64,000 nt of DNA, from the NCBI GenBank assembly GCA_019454045.1, contig SKCR01031823.1, forward strand, positions 62,001-126,000, read 5' to 3'. The notes beneath the pieces are model-generated. The model was not told the origin of the DNA. It made no database searches and saw only the letters and a list, made by a program, of their open reading frames with translations. Origin of the DNA: Zanthoxylum bungeanum (Eukaryota > Streptophyta > Magnoliopsida > Sapindales > Rutaceae). Position 1 is the stretch's first letter; every line of letters starts with the position of its first letter. Position numbers and translations under genes: made by a program. This document shows, in pieces, positions 43,369 through 53,331 of this stretch.

Positions 43369-44009
43369 ATGGAATCCACTTCAAGAGGACGAGTTGAAAA
43401 CATCTGTGTGTTTTGCGGTAGTAGTGTTGGTACTAAACCACAATACTTAGAAGCAGCACAAGAATTGGGTCGAGTTTTAGCTGTAAGAAATATGCACTTA
43501 GTATATGGCGGAGGCAATCTTGGACTTATGGGGATCGTTTCAAAGGCCCTACAAGAAGGAGGCAGTCACATTTTGGGAATCATCCCAAAACCCTTGGCAG
43601 AGGCAAATCTTATTGAACCATCAAACAGAGAGGAACTGATCGTGCCAGGTATGTCTGAACGACTGGTAGAAATGATTAACCGTGCTGATGCTTTTATTGC
43701 TTTGCTAGGTGGCTTGGGTACACTGGAGGAAATTTTTATTGTGCTATCTTGGGCGAAACTAAACATACACCAGAAACCAATTGGGCTGTTTAACGTTGAT
43801 GGATTTTATGATTTTCTTTGTGTGTTTCTTGATGATGCCTGGAGAAATGGGTTCGTGTCTAAACCTTTGAAACCAATTGGGTTGCTCCGGATCTAATAGA
43901 CCAACTCTTAGCCTATGAACCACAAGTTGACCATATCCTTTCAAAGATAAATTGGTCTGAGGACGATCATGGTAAGAGGCGTCAGATTAATCTGGATCTT
44001 AACCTTTAA
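43369..44009 (+). pseudogene. LOG-like cytokinin riboside 5'-monophosphate phosphoribohydrolase, frameshifted
   Basis: LOG enzymes cleave ribose 5-phosphate from cytokinin nucleotides, giving the active free base. The frame is open for 175 residues. It shows ENICVFCGSSVGTKPQY (nucleotide-binding start), LVYGGGNLGLMGIVSKAL (residues 44-61), LGIIPKPL, R98 in MSERLVEM, and the LOG motif at residues 113-121 (LGGLGTLEE, with E121). IHQKPIGLFNVDGFYD follows. The first residue of the usual PGGxGTxxE motif is Leu (codon CTA 43705-43707), one C-to-T step from Pro. A one-base shift near 43880 moves the last ~43 codons (WVAPDLIDQLLAYEP, then LSKINWS) to another frame ending at TAA 44007-44009. The C-terminus is LDLNL. 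Full length (about 213 codons) fits LOG. There are no introns, unlike plant LOG genes, so it is probably a retro-copied host gene. Confidence 0.92.
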
Positions 44010-44548
44010 TTTCCTGTATAATTTCAGCTAACCAGGTACTATCTTCTAAACTCTTCTTCTACTGTTTAAGACATTGGGGACAATGTCTCATTTAGGTTTG
44101 GGAGAGGGAATTAGTTGATCAGTACCTTGTTTTTAGTCTGTGTGATATTTTTTTTTTTTTATTCCTAAATTTTTCGAAAAATACAAAAAAAAAAAATTTT
44201 GAAAAATTTTCAAAAATTACAAAAAATAAATTTGTGTTTTTGTGTTTTTATTTTGACTAAAAATGGTGAAATTGGTGAGAGATAGCTGAGTAAGGAGTTC
44301 TCACTCCTGATACGTATCTCAAACCTATTTCGGAACAAGTTAATTTTTGTTTATTTCCTTTTGAATTATTTAATTTGTGAATTCTCCATAATACGGACTA
44401 AAATGGATCTTCATATCTTCAGTTAGCAGATATTATCAACATACATAGAAACATACGGACATGAGCTAAAATTGAAAAGTTTGTAATATTCAGTGCTCTA
44501 GTTTAATTGGAGGAAGCATCTCAAAAAGCAATAGAGTAAAAAAAAAAA

Positions 44549-44795
44549 TCTGAGATCCGAGTTATTAAGTCTGTAAGGGTGTTTTAACACCTAGTGCCCT
44601 AAAACCAACTAGTTTGGGAGTCACTGGCCCAAAGCTCGTTACATGGATCAAAGATGCTGCAAAAATATATATATCTGAAGTCTGAGTAATTAAGTCTGTA
44701 GGGGTTTCTTAACACCTGGTGCCCTAAAGCCAACTGGTTTGGGAGTCACCGACCGAACACTCGCTACATAGATGGAAGATATTGTATATAAATAA
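44549..44795 (+). repeat. Two-unit ~123-bp direct repeat in the Athila-3 3' UTR
   Basis: Both units contain TTAAGTCTGTA(A/G)GGGT, TTAACACCT, GTGCCCTAAA, CCAACT(A/G)GTTTGGGAGTC and CTCG(T/C)TACAT(G/A)GAT. Unit 1 is 44549-44671, unit 2 44672-44795. Role unknown. Confidence 0.85.
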
Positions 44796-45140
44796 AAAAT
44801 AGAGAAAAAAAAAATCAGAAAAATGAGAAAAATTATTCCATTGCTACAAAAGGTGTGAAATCTGATAGAACTTTAGGACAAAAATATTACTCTCTTATCA
44901 ACTGCACTTATGACTGTTGTGGGCAAAAATGAGTTGTTTAATATTTTGTTGACTGTATATATGGAGAATGGTAAATATAATCTGAGAATTTACTTATTCA
45001 GTAATTTAGAAAGAAAGAAAACAACTAGAAACTTGGAGTAGAAGTTTCACCTGATTAGTCACTAACTTCTTTATTCTATTTTCTCTTGTCTTTTTGCTTT
45101 TCTGTGCATTAGTTTCACTACCTTTTTACTTTTGTAAAAT

Positions 45141-45267
45141 GTTTGTGGGTATCATTGTTGTAAACCCTCACGAGACTATCACTCGTCCACTAGGGACAAC
45201 TAGGGGTTTAAAGGCTTGTTGCATACGCTAAATGCAACCGTGATCCCTATGAAAGTGGCTTAGTTAA
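45141..45267 (+). other. Conserved 3' UTR block shared with Athila-1
   Basis: It matches 1230-1352: GTTTGTGGGT, CACGAGACTAT, CTCGTCCACTAGGG, GGGGTTTAAAGGCTTGTTGC, ATACGCTAAATGCAA and GAAAGTGGCTTAGTTA. The two elements otherwise share little 3' UTR, so this block appears to be under constraint. Confidence 0.8.
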
Positions 45268-45319
45268 ATTTTATAATGATATTTTATTTTGTGTTTTGCT
45301 CGAGGACTAGCAAAATGTT

Positions 45320-45332
45320 AGGTTTGGGGGTG
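45320..45332 (+). other. Athila-3 polypurine tract
   Basis: AGGTTTGGGGGTG lies directly before the 3' LTR start TGATGAG. A weaker copy lies upstream at about 44093. Confidence 0.8.
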
Positions 45333-47094
45333 TGATGAGTGGTAAATCTATCACTATTTCTCAATCATTTAACTTAATATTTTGTATAGTTTCTTGAGTT
45401 TTGTGAATATTTTGATGTGTTTTGTGTTATTTTGTAGATAAATAAAGTTTCAAGACACTCTGGAGGTGATTTGGGCCAAAACAGTGAAAATTGGACGAAA
45501 ATGGCATTTTGGTAATTTTCCGCGTCGCGACGCCAAGACCTTCAGAGTCGCGACACCTAACGTACGCCGAACAGTGCTAACGTGCGCCGGGTCTACGTGT
45601 CAGAATCTGAGAAAAGTTTGACTTTGCTAATGTGCACCGTGCCACGTGTCACCATCACAGCCGATCTACTAACATGCGTTGTGCCACGTGTCATCATCAT
45701 ACAGTGCCGACAGTCACCATCGCCACGTGTCGCCACATGTCACTCCACCTTTCGGCCACGTCATCGTCCACATCATCAGTTGACCGAGTCAACATGCCAC
45801 CTCACCGCCACGTCATCATCAGCCAATCAGGAAGTGCCACGTCAACATGCCACGACCAATTTTTACTATTCAACATGAGAAGGTAACTTCCCCAGCTAGG
45901 GTGAAAGGTAATTCTTTTACTATTGCTATTTAGATTAATCTCCCTTAAATATAATATATTCACTATTTAAAATATTGACTTAAAAAGGATACCGCTAGAT
46001 TGGTCGGTTGGTAATTTATTTTAATCTGGTCTAAACCTGACTAATCAAGGATACCGCCAGATTGGTCGGTTGGTAATTAAAATTTCTTACCGCCTATATG
46101 GCAGGTTCATGGACAAATCTTTTTACCACCTTAATGGCTGGTTGGATTTAATTTGACTTAATCAGGAAACCGCCTATATGGCTGGTTGGTAATGTTATCA
46201 CAAGTTTATATATTATATTATAGGAGATATCTAAATTAGTAGTAATAAAAGTAATTCCTTTTACCTTAGCATTTTATTTTATTGTAATTTACTTTTCAGT
46301 ATTTACTTTACCGTATTTTTACTTTATGTCTTTTATTCAAGTTTTTACTAGCCCTAGTTATGTGTTGTAACTAAATTAGTTATCTGGGGTTGTGATGACT
46401 TTTAATATCACCGGTTTATAGGGGTTAGATTATAGTTTGGGTATTATAAAGATTTATTTATTGAGTCTTAATCTTAATGTTTTTTTCATTAACTGACCAT
46501 TAATAAAATTGATCTGGTAAATCTAAAATGAACTAGACATAGGGATTTTAGGTTTCAGCCTTAGACTCAATAGCCCACGATCTCCTTGAGGATAGATAAC
46601 CCTTTAATAGATTTCCTTACGGATAGAGACATATACCTGTCGGGTGGGGGTAGCCATAATTGGAACTTAAACTTAATGAATCCAGATAATTTGGTTGACA
46701 TAGACATATGGTTCAATTGGGTTAAACTGGATATTTGTGTCTGACCATCGACAGAGGCTTACACATAATTTAGTGTTCTAGGTAATAAATCAATTTATTA
46801 CCCAATTTTACGATAACCACTTCATCTTTAAAATGATATTGGAAGAATCACAACCCTAAATAGTTTTTAATATTGAATTTTCTTAAAATCTACTTTCGAA
46901 TAATTTTATTTTCTTGTTTTTAAATTTAGAATCATCACCATTTCAAATCAATCAAACAACCTGTTAGATACTAGTAATCATTTGACCTCATAAAATTAAT
47001 AGATTAGATATCAAGTCCTCGTGGGATCGATATTTTTATACTACTTGAACGATACGTGCGCTTGCGTTATACGCGTGTGATTACGCACCGGTCA
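45333..47094 (+). repeat. Athila-3 3' LTR (1762 bp, promoter deleted)
   Basis: It matches the 5' LTR from both ends, but 37916-38355 of the 5' LTR is replaced by about 20 bp (45839-45858). This removes the TATA box, transcription start and two of the G-boxes. Scattered single differences elsewhere show that the insertion is not recent. Ends ACCGGTCA; GTAAT follows at 47095. Confidence 0.93.
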
Positions 47095-47099
47095 GTAAT

Positions 47100-47395
47100 T
47101 TTTATGGCAAAAATTACTAAGAGCTAGCACTCTAAAGGGTCATCCTAAGGTGATAGGGAACTAATTTCATAAGCATGGAATCACCATATAAAGCTTGGAG
47201 CTTGGAGCATCAATGGAGGACATCCATGGAGCTCAAAACCTGCCCAAAGCCGAGAGCTTCATCACCTTGGAGGAAAAGATTTTTCTTCATCGCATCCAAA
47301 TCGATCAATGTAAGTATGTTTCCGCCGTACTTCTTGAGTATTCACATGAGTTTCATTGCTTGATTTGATTCCGGTTAGACCGTAGAAACCCAACA
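47100..47395 (+). repeat. Copia-2 5' LTR, right end
   Basis: It matches the ends of the family's other LTRs: GCTAGCAC, GGTGATAGGGAA, AAGCTTGGAGCTTGG, TCGATCAATGTAAGTAT, GTATTCACATGAGTTTCAT. It ends CCAACA before the primer site. The left part should lie before 37439, on the other side of Athila-3, but only a short stretch there fits. Confidence 0.75.
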
Positions 47396-48949
47396 ATGGT
47401 AACAGAGCGAGGTTGAGCATGAAACTTGAACTTAGGGTTAAAATTGGGTAAATTGAATTTGAGCATGATTTGATAAAATTCTTTGATTAAGTATGCTTGA
47501 ATGATGTTCAATTGAAGTTGGATGTGATCAATTTCATGAAAATTGATTTGGAACAATTTTCCCCAAATTGGGTTGGCTTGGCCGAATCTAATTGTTGCCC
47601 TAAGTCATGGTATTTTTTGTTTATTTGATCATTGGATGACTTGAAACAATTGGGAAATGTTAATTTGAGATTTAATTGGATTGAATTTGAAATTGGACAT
47701 AAATTCCCTAAAATGCCGTGAGTGTAGTAGCATGGAAAATGGGTTTGATTTTTGATTAAAATGTGTTGGACATGTTTTGATGTTAATGAGCATAATTAAT
47801 TGTACAAACTTGTGTTTTGGAAATGTTAATTTGGGTAATTAATTATGGCATACACTTTAATTAATTAATTGTGAAATTTTGAATTTTGTAAGTTAATTAA
47901 TTGAGCTTATTTTGGAATTGGGTCTTAAAAGTTGTAATTGGGCTTTAATGGGCTTGGTTGTACCAAGATGGGTTTAGGCTAAATTGGTTGGATCCAATTG
48001 GGCCCAAAACCAAATCCATAAAGTCCAATTATGACTAATGGACCTTTAACTTTAATTGGGCCTAATGGGCCTAAATTGGTTTCTTGGCATATAAGGGTGA
48101 TTCCTTAAATGGGCTTTGGTATTTGGGTTTGACCCATATTGACCAAAAGTCAATGCCTTAAAAATTAATTAAAATCCCATTGGACTTTAATTAAATTAAC
48201 ATTGGATGTTAATCGGGCTTTGAGACCCGTAACGATTAGATTTAGAATCTAAGTCGAAAAGGTTCGTTAATAAAGTGTAATATTTAATTTGGAATTAAAT
48301 AATGAATTAGTAGTAAATGCAAATTAAATTGGATTTAATGTTGTAGTTTAATATAATTCAAGAATTCGTACTTTGAGTACTTATTCGCAAAATGAGTTTG
48401 ACTCGCGCAAAATCAAATCGTTGTTTGAACATTGGATGGTCATTAATATTCAGATTAATTATTGGATTAGATTGATTGATAACATGCTTGTGTGAATACA
48501 TGGTTGCGATGCATGAATAATGTATATCGGATGGATATTAGATGGTGGGGACAATTTTGGAAATTGTTGTAATAAATTTAGAATTTATTAATTGGACCTG
48601 CGTGTCCAGCCTATTACCTCCTTTCTCATTGTATTTCTCTTCTCAGCTATTCCCCTCAATGTAAATGAGGTTTCTTTAGAAGTGTTGTGTTGTGTAACAG
48701 GTAGAAGCAATACTTGTGCTAGCAGGAGAGAGGAAAAGAGAGAGAGATTGTTCTAGGACCAATGTGTTAAGTATCCATCCGCATATCATTATTATATTTA
48801 TTTACTTACGCGCCTTATTATGTGTTTAGAATGCATGTTTAAGGGTGTATGATGATGAGACCTTAACAAAGATAATTAATTGGTTGCCAATTGCACGCGA
48901 AAAAGCCTCAACATCATATTAAGCGTTTTTCCTTCCATTGAGTGATTCT

Positions 48950-49360
48950 TACTCAAGATCTAAGACTGGCATTGGTTTGTTGGCCAAAGTCAAGACCTTT
49001 GTCCGTCGAGGATGTGTTTGAATCATGAAGGCTTTGTTCCATATTGGTGTCTTGTCCAAGTTGTGATTTGTTGGCCAAAGTCAAGATCATTTCTTGTCCA
49101 TCGACATTGATTACAAAGCTTTCCAAGGTCAATGTGTTCCGCTTAACTGAGATCACTAAGTTTGTTGTGCCAAAGCCAAGCTTAGTTGATTCAGAGGAAA
49201 AAGGTTAGGCAATATATTGGATATATTGGCATATATAAGATATATGTTTCGGACTTGGATGTCCATCTACTGGATCTAGGAATTGGATGGGATCCAATTG
49301 ATCTTAGAGATCTACCTAGTTAATTATCATACAATTTGTTGGCAAAGTCAAGATTGTGTG
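48950..49360 (+). repeat. TTGGCCAAAGTCAAG repeats in the Copia-2 leader
   Basis: TTTGTTGGCCAAAGTCAAG occurs near 48975 and 49065. Altered copies lie near 49160 (TTGTGCCAAAGCCAAG) and 49335 (TTGGCAAAGTCAAG). Copia-3 has the same arrangement at 58555-58935. Open frames on the opposite strand are not supported as genes. Confidence 0.75.
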
Positions 49361-49439
49361 TTATTTAACGGGATCCTAGCCCACTAGGAAACAAGGTTTC
49401 CCGAGTACTCAACAGAGGGTTAGAGGCTCGCCGAAAAAT

Positions 49440-50460
49440 AGTGGAAGGCAAGTATTAAATTTGCAATATTTGTTTAGTTACTTGCCATACGCGCTCATTC
49501 AAATATTCATCGTCAAATAATATATTAGTTGGACTAATATTTAATTGTTATTTTAAAACAGTTGGACTGTATTCAAACTATTTCATTTATAGTTGATTAT
49601 ATAATTGGATTATAGTAATCAATATATTTGAATTAACTAATTTCAATTAATAGTTGATTTATAATTGGATTATAGTAATCAATATAATTGAATTTAACTA
49701 ATTTAAATTATAGTTGATTATATATGGGACTATAGTAATCATTATATTAAATAGTACCTAAAATCGTTGATTAAATAGTTGGACTATTAGAATCAAGATA
49801 AATTGAAAGATTAGTGTTTAAAACATAATCTTGGGTGAAAATGTATTTAAACGACTTTAATTTTCAAATTGGGAATAAAACTTCAGGATAGTCCTGAAAA
49901 CTAAGAAGTCACTTTATTGGATAAAATAACATCTTAGGCCTAAGCCGGAGTTAAGCAAATAGTAGAACATAATCTTTGGAAGATTCATGTGATGATAACT
50001 TTAGTGCTTAATCCAATAAACTTGCCAAATAGACTCCTTAATTTCTTAATCAGAACTAAGGATTAGATCATTATAAGATGATAATGAAATTGAAGGATCT
50101 TCATAGATCTATCTCTAGATCTTAGAAGTACTAATTGCAATAGTAAACTCTTGGAGAGTTAATGGTTATACTCAAGCAGACAAAGCCAAAGTTTGCAATA
50201 AGGCAAGAAGCGCAAGGCGCACCTTATTTCGACATTCTAGAAGGCCAAGGCTTGGCCAAAGGCTTCTGGGGTACCGAAAAGGGCAAAGGCAAAATCATTA
50301 GAATCTTTTGGGAAGACAAAGGACATATCCCAAAATGTCTGCCTAAATTGTGGCAAACGGGGACACGGAAGCGTGACTGCCGTATGGACAAGGAAGACAT
50401 GAAGGAATTGAAGACGGTGTAAGACTCTGACTTCAAATATGTTTGTCATAAATATGTTCA
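49440..50460 (+). pseudogene. Copia-2 gag remnant
   Basis: Coding traces only. The best is the zinc knuckle around 50338-50375: one frame reads CLNCGKRGH, and the neighbouring frame continues with KRDC, so the CX2CX4HX4C knuckle is split by a base change of frame. The sequence upstream is AT-rich with many stops. The role would have been the nucleocapsid of the copia particle. The left limit is uncertain. Confidence 0.65.
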
Positions 50461-51029
50461 CTACTAGTACTAAAATTGGATTTTAGATACTGGATGTGGT
50501 ACATAAATATGTACTGATGTGCAGAATCTGCTGAGAGCAGGATACTGACTTCAGTTGTGATTAATCTACGAATTGGAAACGAGACGAAAGTCGCTGTTTT
50601 AACTGTAGATACCTAAGTTTAGGAACTACCCTTCGGGTGTGTACTTAAATTAGGAATCTGTTACAATGTAACTAGTTTGACTAGATACATTATCTATATG
50701 TCAGGGTTTAACCCGTTGCGGGTATACCTTTATATTCTAGAACACTAAAGTGTTTTATTTTATAAAGATGATATTGAGATAAACCATTAGATGTGAATAA
50801 CATTATTATATTTTGAATATAAATAAATCTCAAACATATAATGTGACAAACAAATAGCTCAAACTGAATTAATCAGTTGAGACTTATAAGTGGCATTGTT
50901 GTCTGGGACACAATTAAACAAGACTCGTATATCAACACTTTTGAAGAATGGGTACTAGGACAAATTTGATTCCATTCAAATAATGTCTACGAATCTAGTT
51001 TATTGGGCAAAGTGCCTAAAACACTATTT

Positions 51030-51600
51030 ACTTGGTAAAAGTGTAATTGCCACCAATCTGTTAGCCCTGGTTCATAGTGACGTAGGTGGGCCCATATCTA
51101 GCTAGGCTAGATGTGGATATGAATATTTCGTGACCTTTATGGATGTGGCATCACATTATGGTTATATGTTTCTTAATGAAACACAAATCGGAAACTTTTA
51201 GAGTTTCGACACGAAGTAAACAAACAGATCGGCTAAAGTATTAAACCTTCACGGTTAGACCATGATGAAAATACTTAAGCAATAAGTTTCTCAAATACTT
51301 GAAAGAGTATAGTATTCTTTCAATGAGGACTCCTCCCGGAACACGTCAGTTTGACGGTGTTTCCGAATGGAGAAACCGAATTTTGTTGGACATGATAAGG
51401 TTAATCATGAGTCGCTCTGAGCTACCATTTCCTTCAACGGCTATGCATAAAGTGCAGAACTTATTTAGAATAAGGTTCCATAAAAATCTGTTTGACAGAC
51501 TTCATATTCGATATGAACAGGAAAGAAACCGGGTTTTCTCATTCCTGAAGATTCGGGTATGCTAGGCATATGTTTGGATGATACCAAACTAGAACCCAAA
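51030..51600 (+). pseudogene. Copia-2 integrase remnant
   Basis: The integrase core is recognisable by GYEYFVTFMDVASHYGYM (51117-51170, containing the first acidic position). After frame changes comes the segment LKEYSILSMRTPPGTRQF with GVSEWRNRILLDMIRLIMSR (51299-51420), which holds the third catalytic Glu in VSE. Stops between these include TAA at 51234-51236, also present in Copia-3. It is not functional. Confidence 0.8.
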
Positions 51601-51889
51601 TTGGATAAGTGCCTAAGTTGTGGGTTATCCTAGGGATACCAAAGTATAGTACTTATACAACTCACTAGAGAACAATGTAATTGTTGCTCATCATGCGGTT
51701 TTCCTAAGAGGAATACCTATATGTAGTGGTAAGTGGGAGGAACGTAAAACTCGATGAAAATCGGAGTAATAATATTCCAGGCACTGATTCTTTAATGGAA
51801 CATAAATAGTTCATCAAGGATGTAACTCTACCAATAATCTTCGAATACACAAGAACCACGTAAGTCAGAGAGAGTCAGAAAAAAACCTG

Positions 51890-52760
51890 AGGTATGGGTT
51901 TCTGATCTCACCTCGTAAAGATGTCAATCTTATTGAGGAATACGAACTGACTACGTATGAGGAAGTGATACAAGGTATCGACTCCGTATTATGGCAAAGT
52001 GCCATGAAGTCCGAAATGGATTCCATGTATATCAACTATGTTTGGATACTAGTTGATGTACCAAAAGGCATTGTGCCTATTGGTACTATATAAGTCTTCA
52101 AGGAAGACATACATGGAAGGCAACATACCAACGTATTAAGCTAGGCTTGTAACGAAAAGGTATCGTTATCAACATTGTGTCGATTACGACGAAACCTTTT
52201 ACATGTTGCCATGGTAAATCCATTTAGATAATGCTTGCTTTTGTTGCATGTTTCACTTATGAAATATGGCAGCTGGAATGCCAAAATCGTTTTCCTTAAC
52301 GGAAAACTTTAGGAGGATGTTTACAACATCCTGACGGTTTTTATCGTACCAAAACTATCAAACAAGGTCTGCAGGTTATTCGATCCATGGATGGATTGAA
52401 GCAATCACAGAGTTCTTGGAACTATCGTTTTGATGTAATCATAATAGTATATGATTTAATTCAAAAACGAAACTGATTCTTATGTATATATGAGGGTTAG
52501 TGGGAGCGCACTGACAGTGAATGTCGTGTATAATAATGACATGTCATTTCTTGGAAATGACATTCCCATAATACAATCGGTGAAAGCTTGGCTTTCATGA
52601 AAATTCTCCGTAGAATTATTGGGAGAAACAACCTTTATTCTAGGAATAAAGATCTACTGGGATAGATTTAAAATTGTTCATACTCTCCGAGAACTCGTAC
52701 ATTGAAATAAATATACGTGACCTGGTGTCTCATACGCTTTGAACATATGGAGTCATAATC
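51890..52760 (+). pseudogene. Copia-2 reverse transcriptase remnant
   Basis: Traces in several frames: ELTTYEEVIQGIDS near 51950 (N-terminal region), HCVDYDETF near 52175, and GNDIPIIQSVKAWL with ELLGETTFILGIKIYWDR (about 52550-52670), which follow the YVDD box in copia RT. The YVDD itself is not readable. Frameshifts and stops are frequent. Confidence 0.75.
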
Positions 52761-52979
52761 AGGCCAATCCTAGTGATAGTCACTGGATTGATGTTAAGAA
52801 CATCCTTAAATATCTTAGAGATATAAGGATGATGTCTTAAACTATGAAGAATGAGAACTTGAAGTGACTGGGATCACTACTGCAAGTTTCCAAACTGACA
52901 AAAACGACTGTAAGTCGTAACAATGGTACTATAAAGTTTGAATAACGGAACAGTGAGCTGGAAATCTTCCAAGCAAGAT

Positions 52980-53320
52980 ATTGTTACCGAATAAACAACA
53001 AAAGTGGATTATTGCTGCAGCTGAGGCAGCAATAGAAGCCTTCTGGATTGATAATAATCTAATTAGATTAGATGTAATTCAGTTAGCAACTGAGCTAGGC
53101 TACAGCGCAGGCTAAAGATTAATGGTCTCATCAACGATCCAGATATATACTTCGACTATTCATCTGATTCGTTCGGGTCATACATCGTGGTGATGTGATG
53201 ATTGAATAAATCACATCAGATGATAATCATGCAAATCCGCTGACGAAAGTCTTTTCTCAGTAATTTGAGCGAACCGTACATAGTTCGGGTGTAGGACACT
53301 CGAGTGACTGGCTATAGGCC
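52980..53320 (+). pseudogene. Copia-2 RNase H remnant
   Basis: AAEAAIEAFWID near 53020-53055 and the C-terminal segment around HANPLTK (53228-53250), just before the purine tract, correspond to the end of copia pol. Stops are in between. Confidence 0.65.
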
Positions 53321-53331
53321 AAGTGGGAGAT

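Larger units (their letters stand above)
37444..47094 (+). mobile_element. Athila-3: non-autonomous Athila-like element carrying NABP-like and LOG-like genes
   Basis: A 9.65-kb element with a perfect GTAAT duplication. LTRs are 37444-39592 and 45333-47094. The primer site near 39598-39616 is the aspartate-tRNA type. Gag (39722 on), protease and an integrase C-terminal tail form the coding block. RT, RNase H and the integrase core are absent. Two non-retroviral reading frames follow (42570-43118 and 43369-44009) where Athila relatives may keep an env-like gene. A 1.3-kb 3' UTR and a purine tract lead into the 3' LTR. The element inserted into what looks like the 5' LTR of Copia-2. Frameshifts and stops in gag, protease and both cargo genes show that this copy is no longer functional. 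Confidence 0.95.
47397..53331 (+). mobile_element. Copia-2 internal region (decayed Ty1/copia)
   Basis: The primer site TGGTAACAGAGC (one change from the standard copia site) is at 47398-47409. A 1.5-kb leader follows, with TGGGCC clusters at 47930-48240. The region 48930-49360 carries repeats of TTTGTTGGCCAAAGTCAAG. Remains of gag-pol and the tract AAGTGGGAGA before the 3' LTR (53332) complete it. It is colinear with Copia-3 (56978-62827) over its length. Confidence 0.88.

Noticed and set aside
48953..49156. Minus-strand frame with a near copy at 58530-58736
   Set aside because: Conserved only because both copia leaders share the TTGGCCAAAGTCAAG repeats; no known domain, no start or promoter signal.
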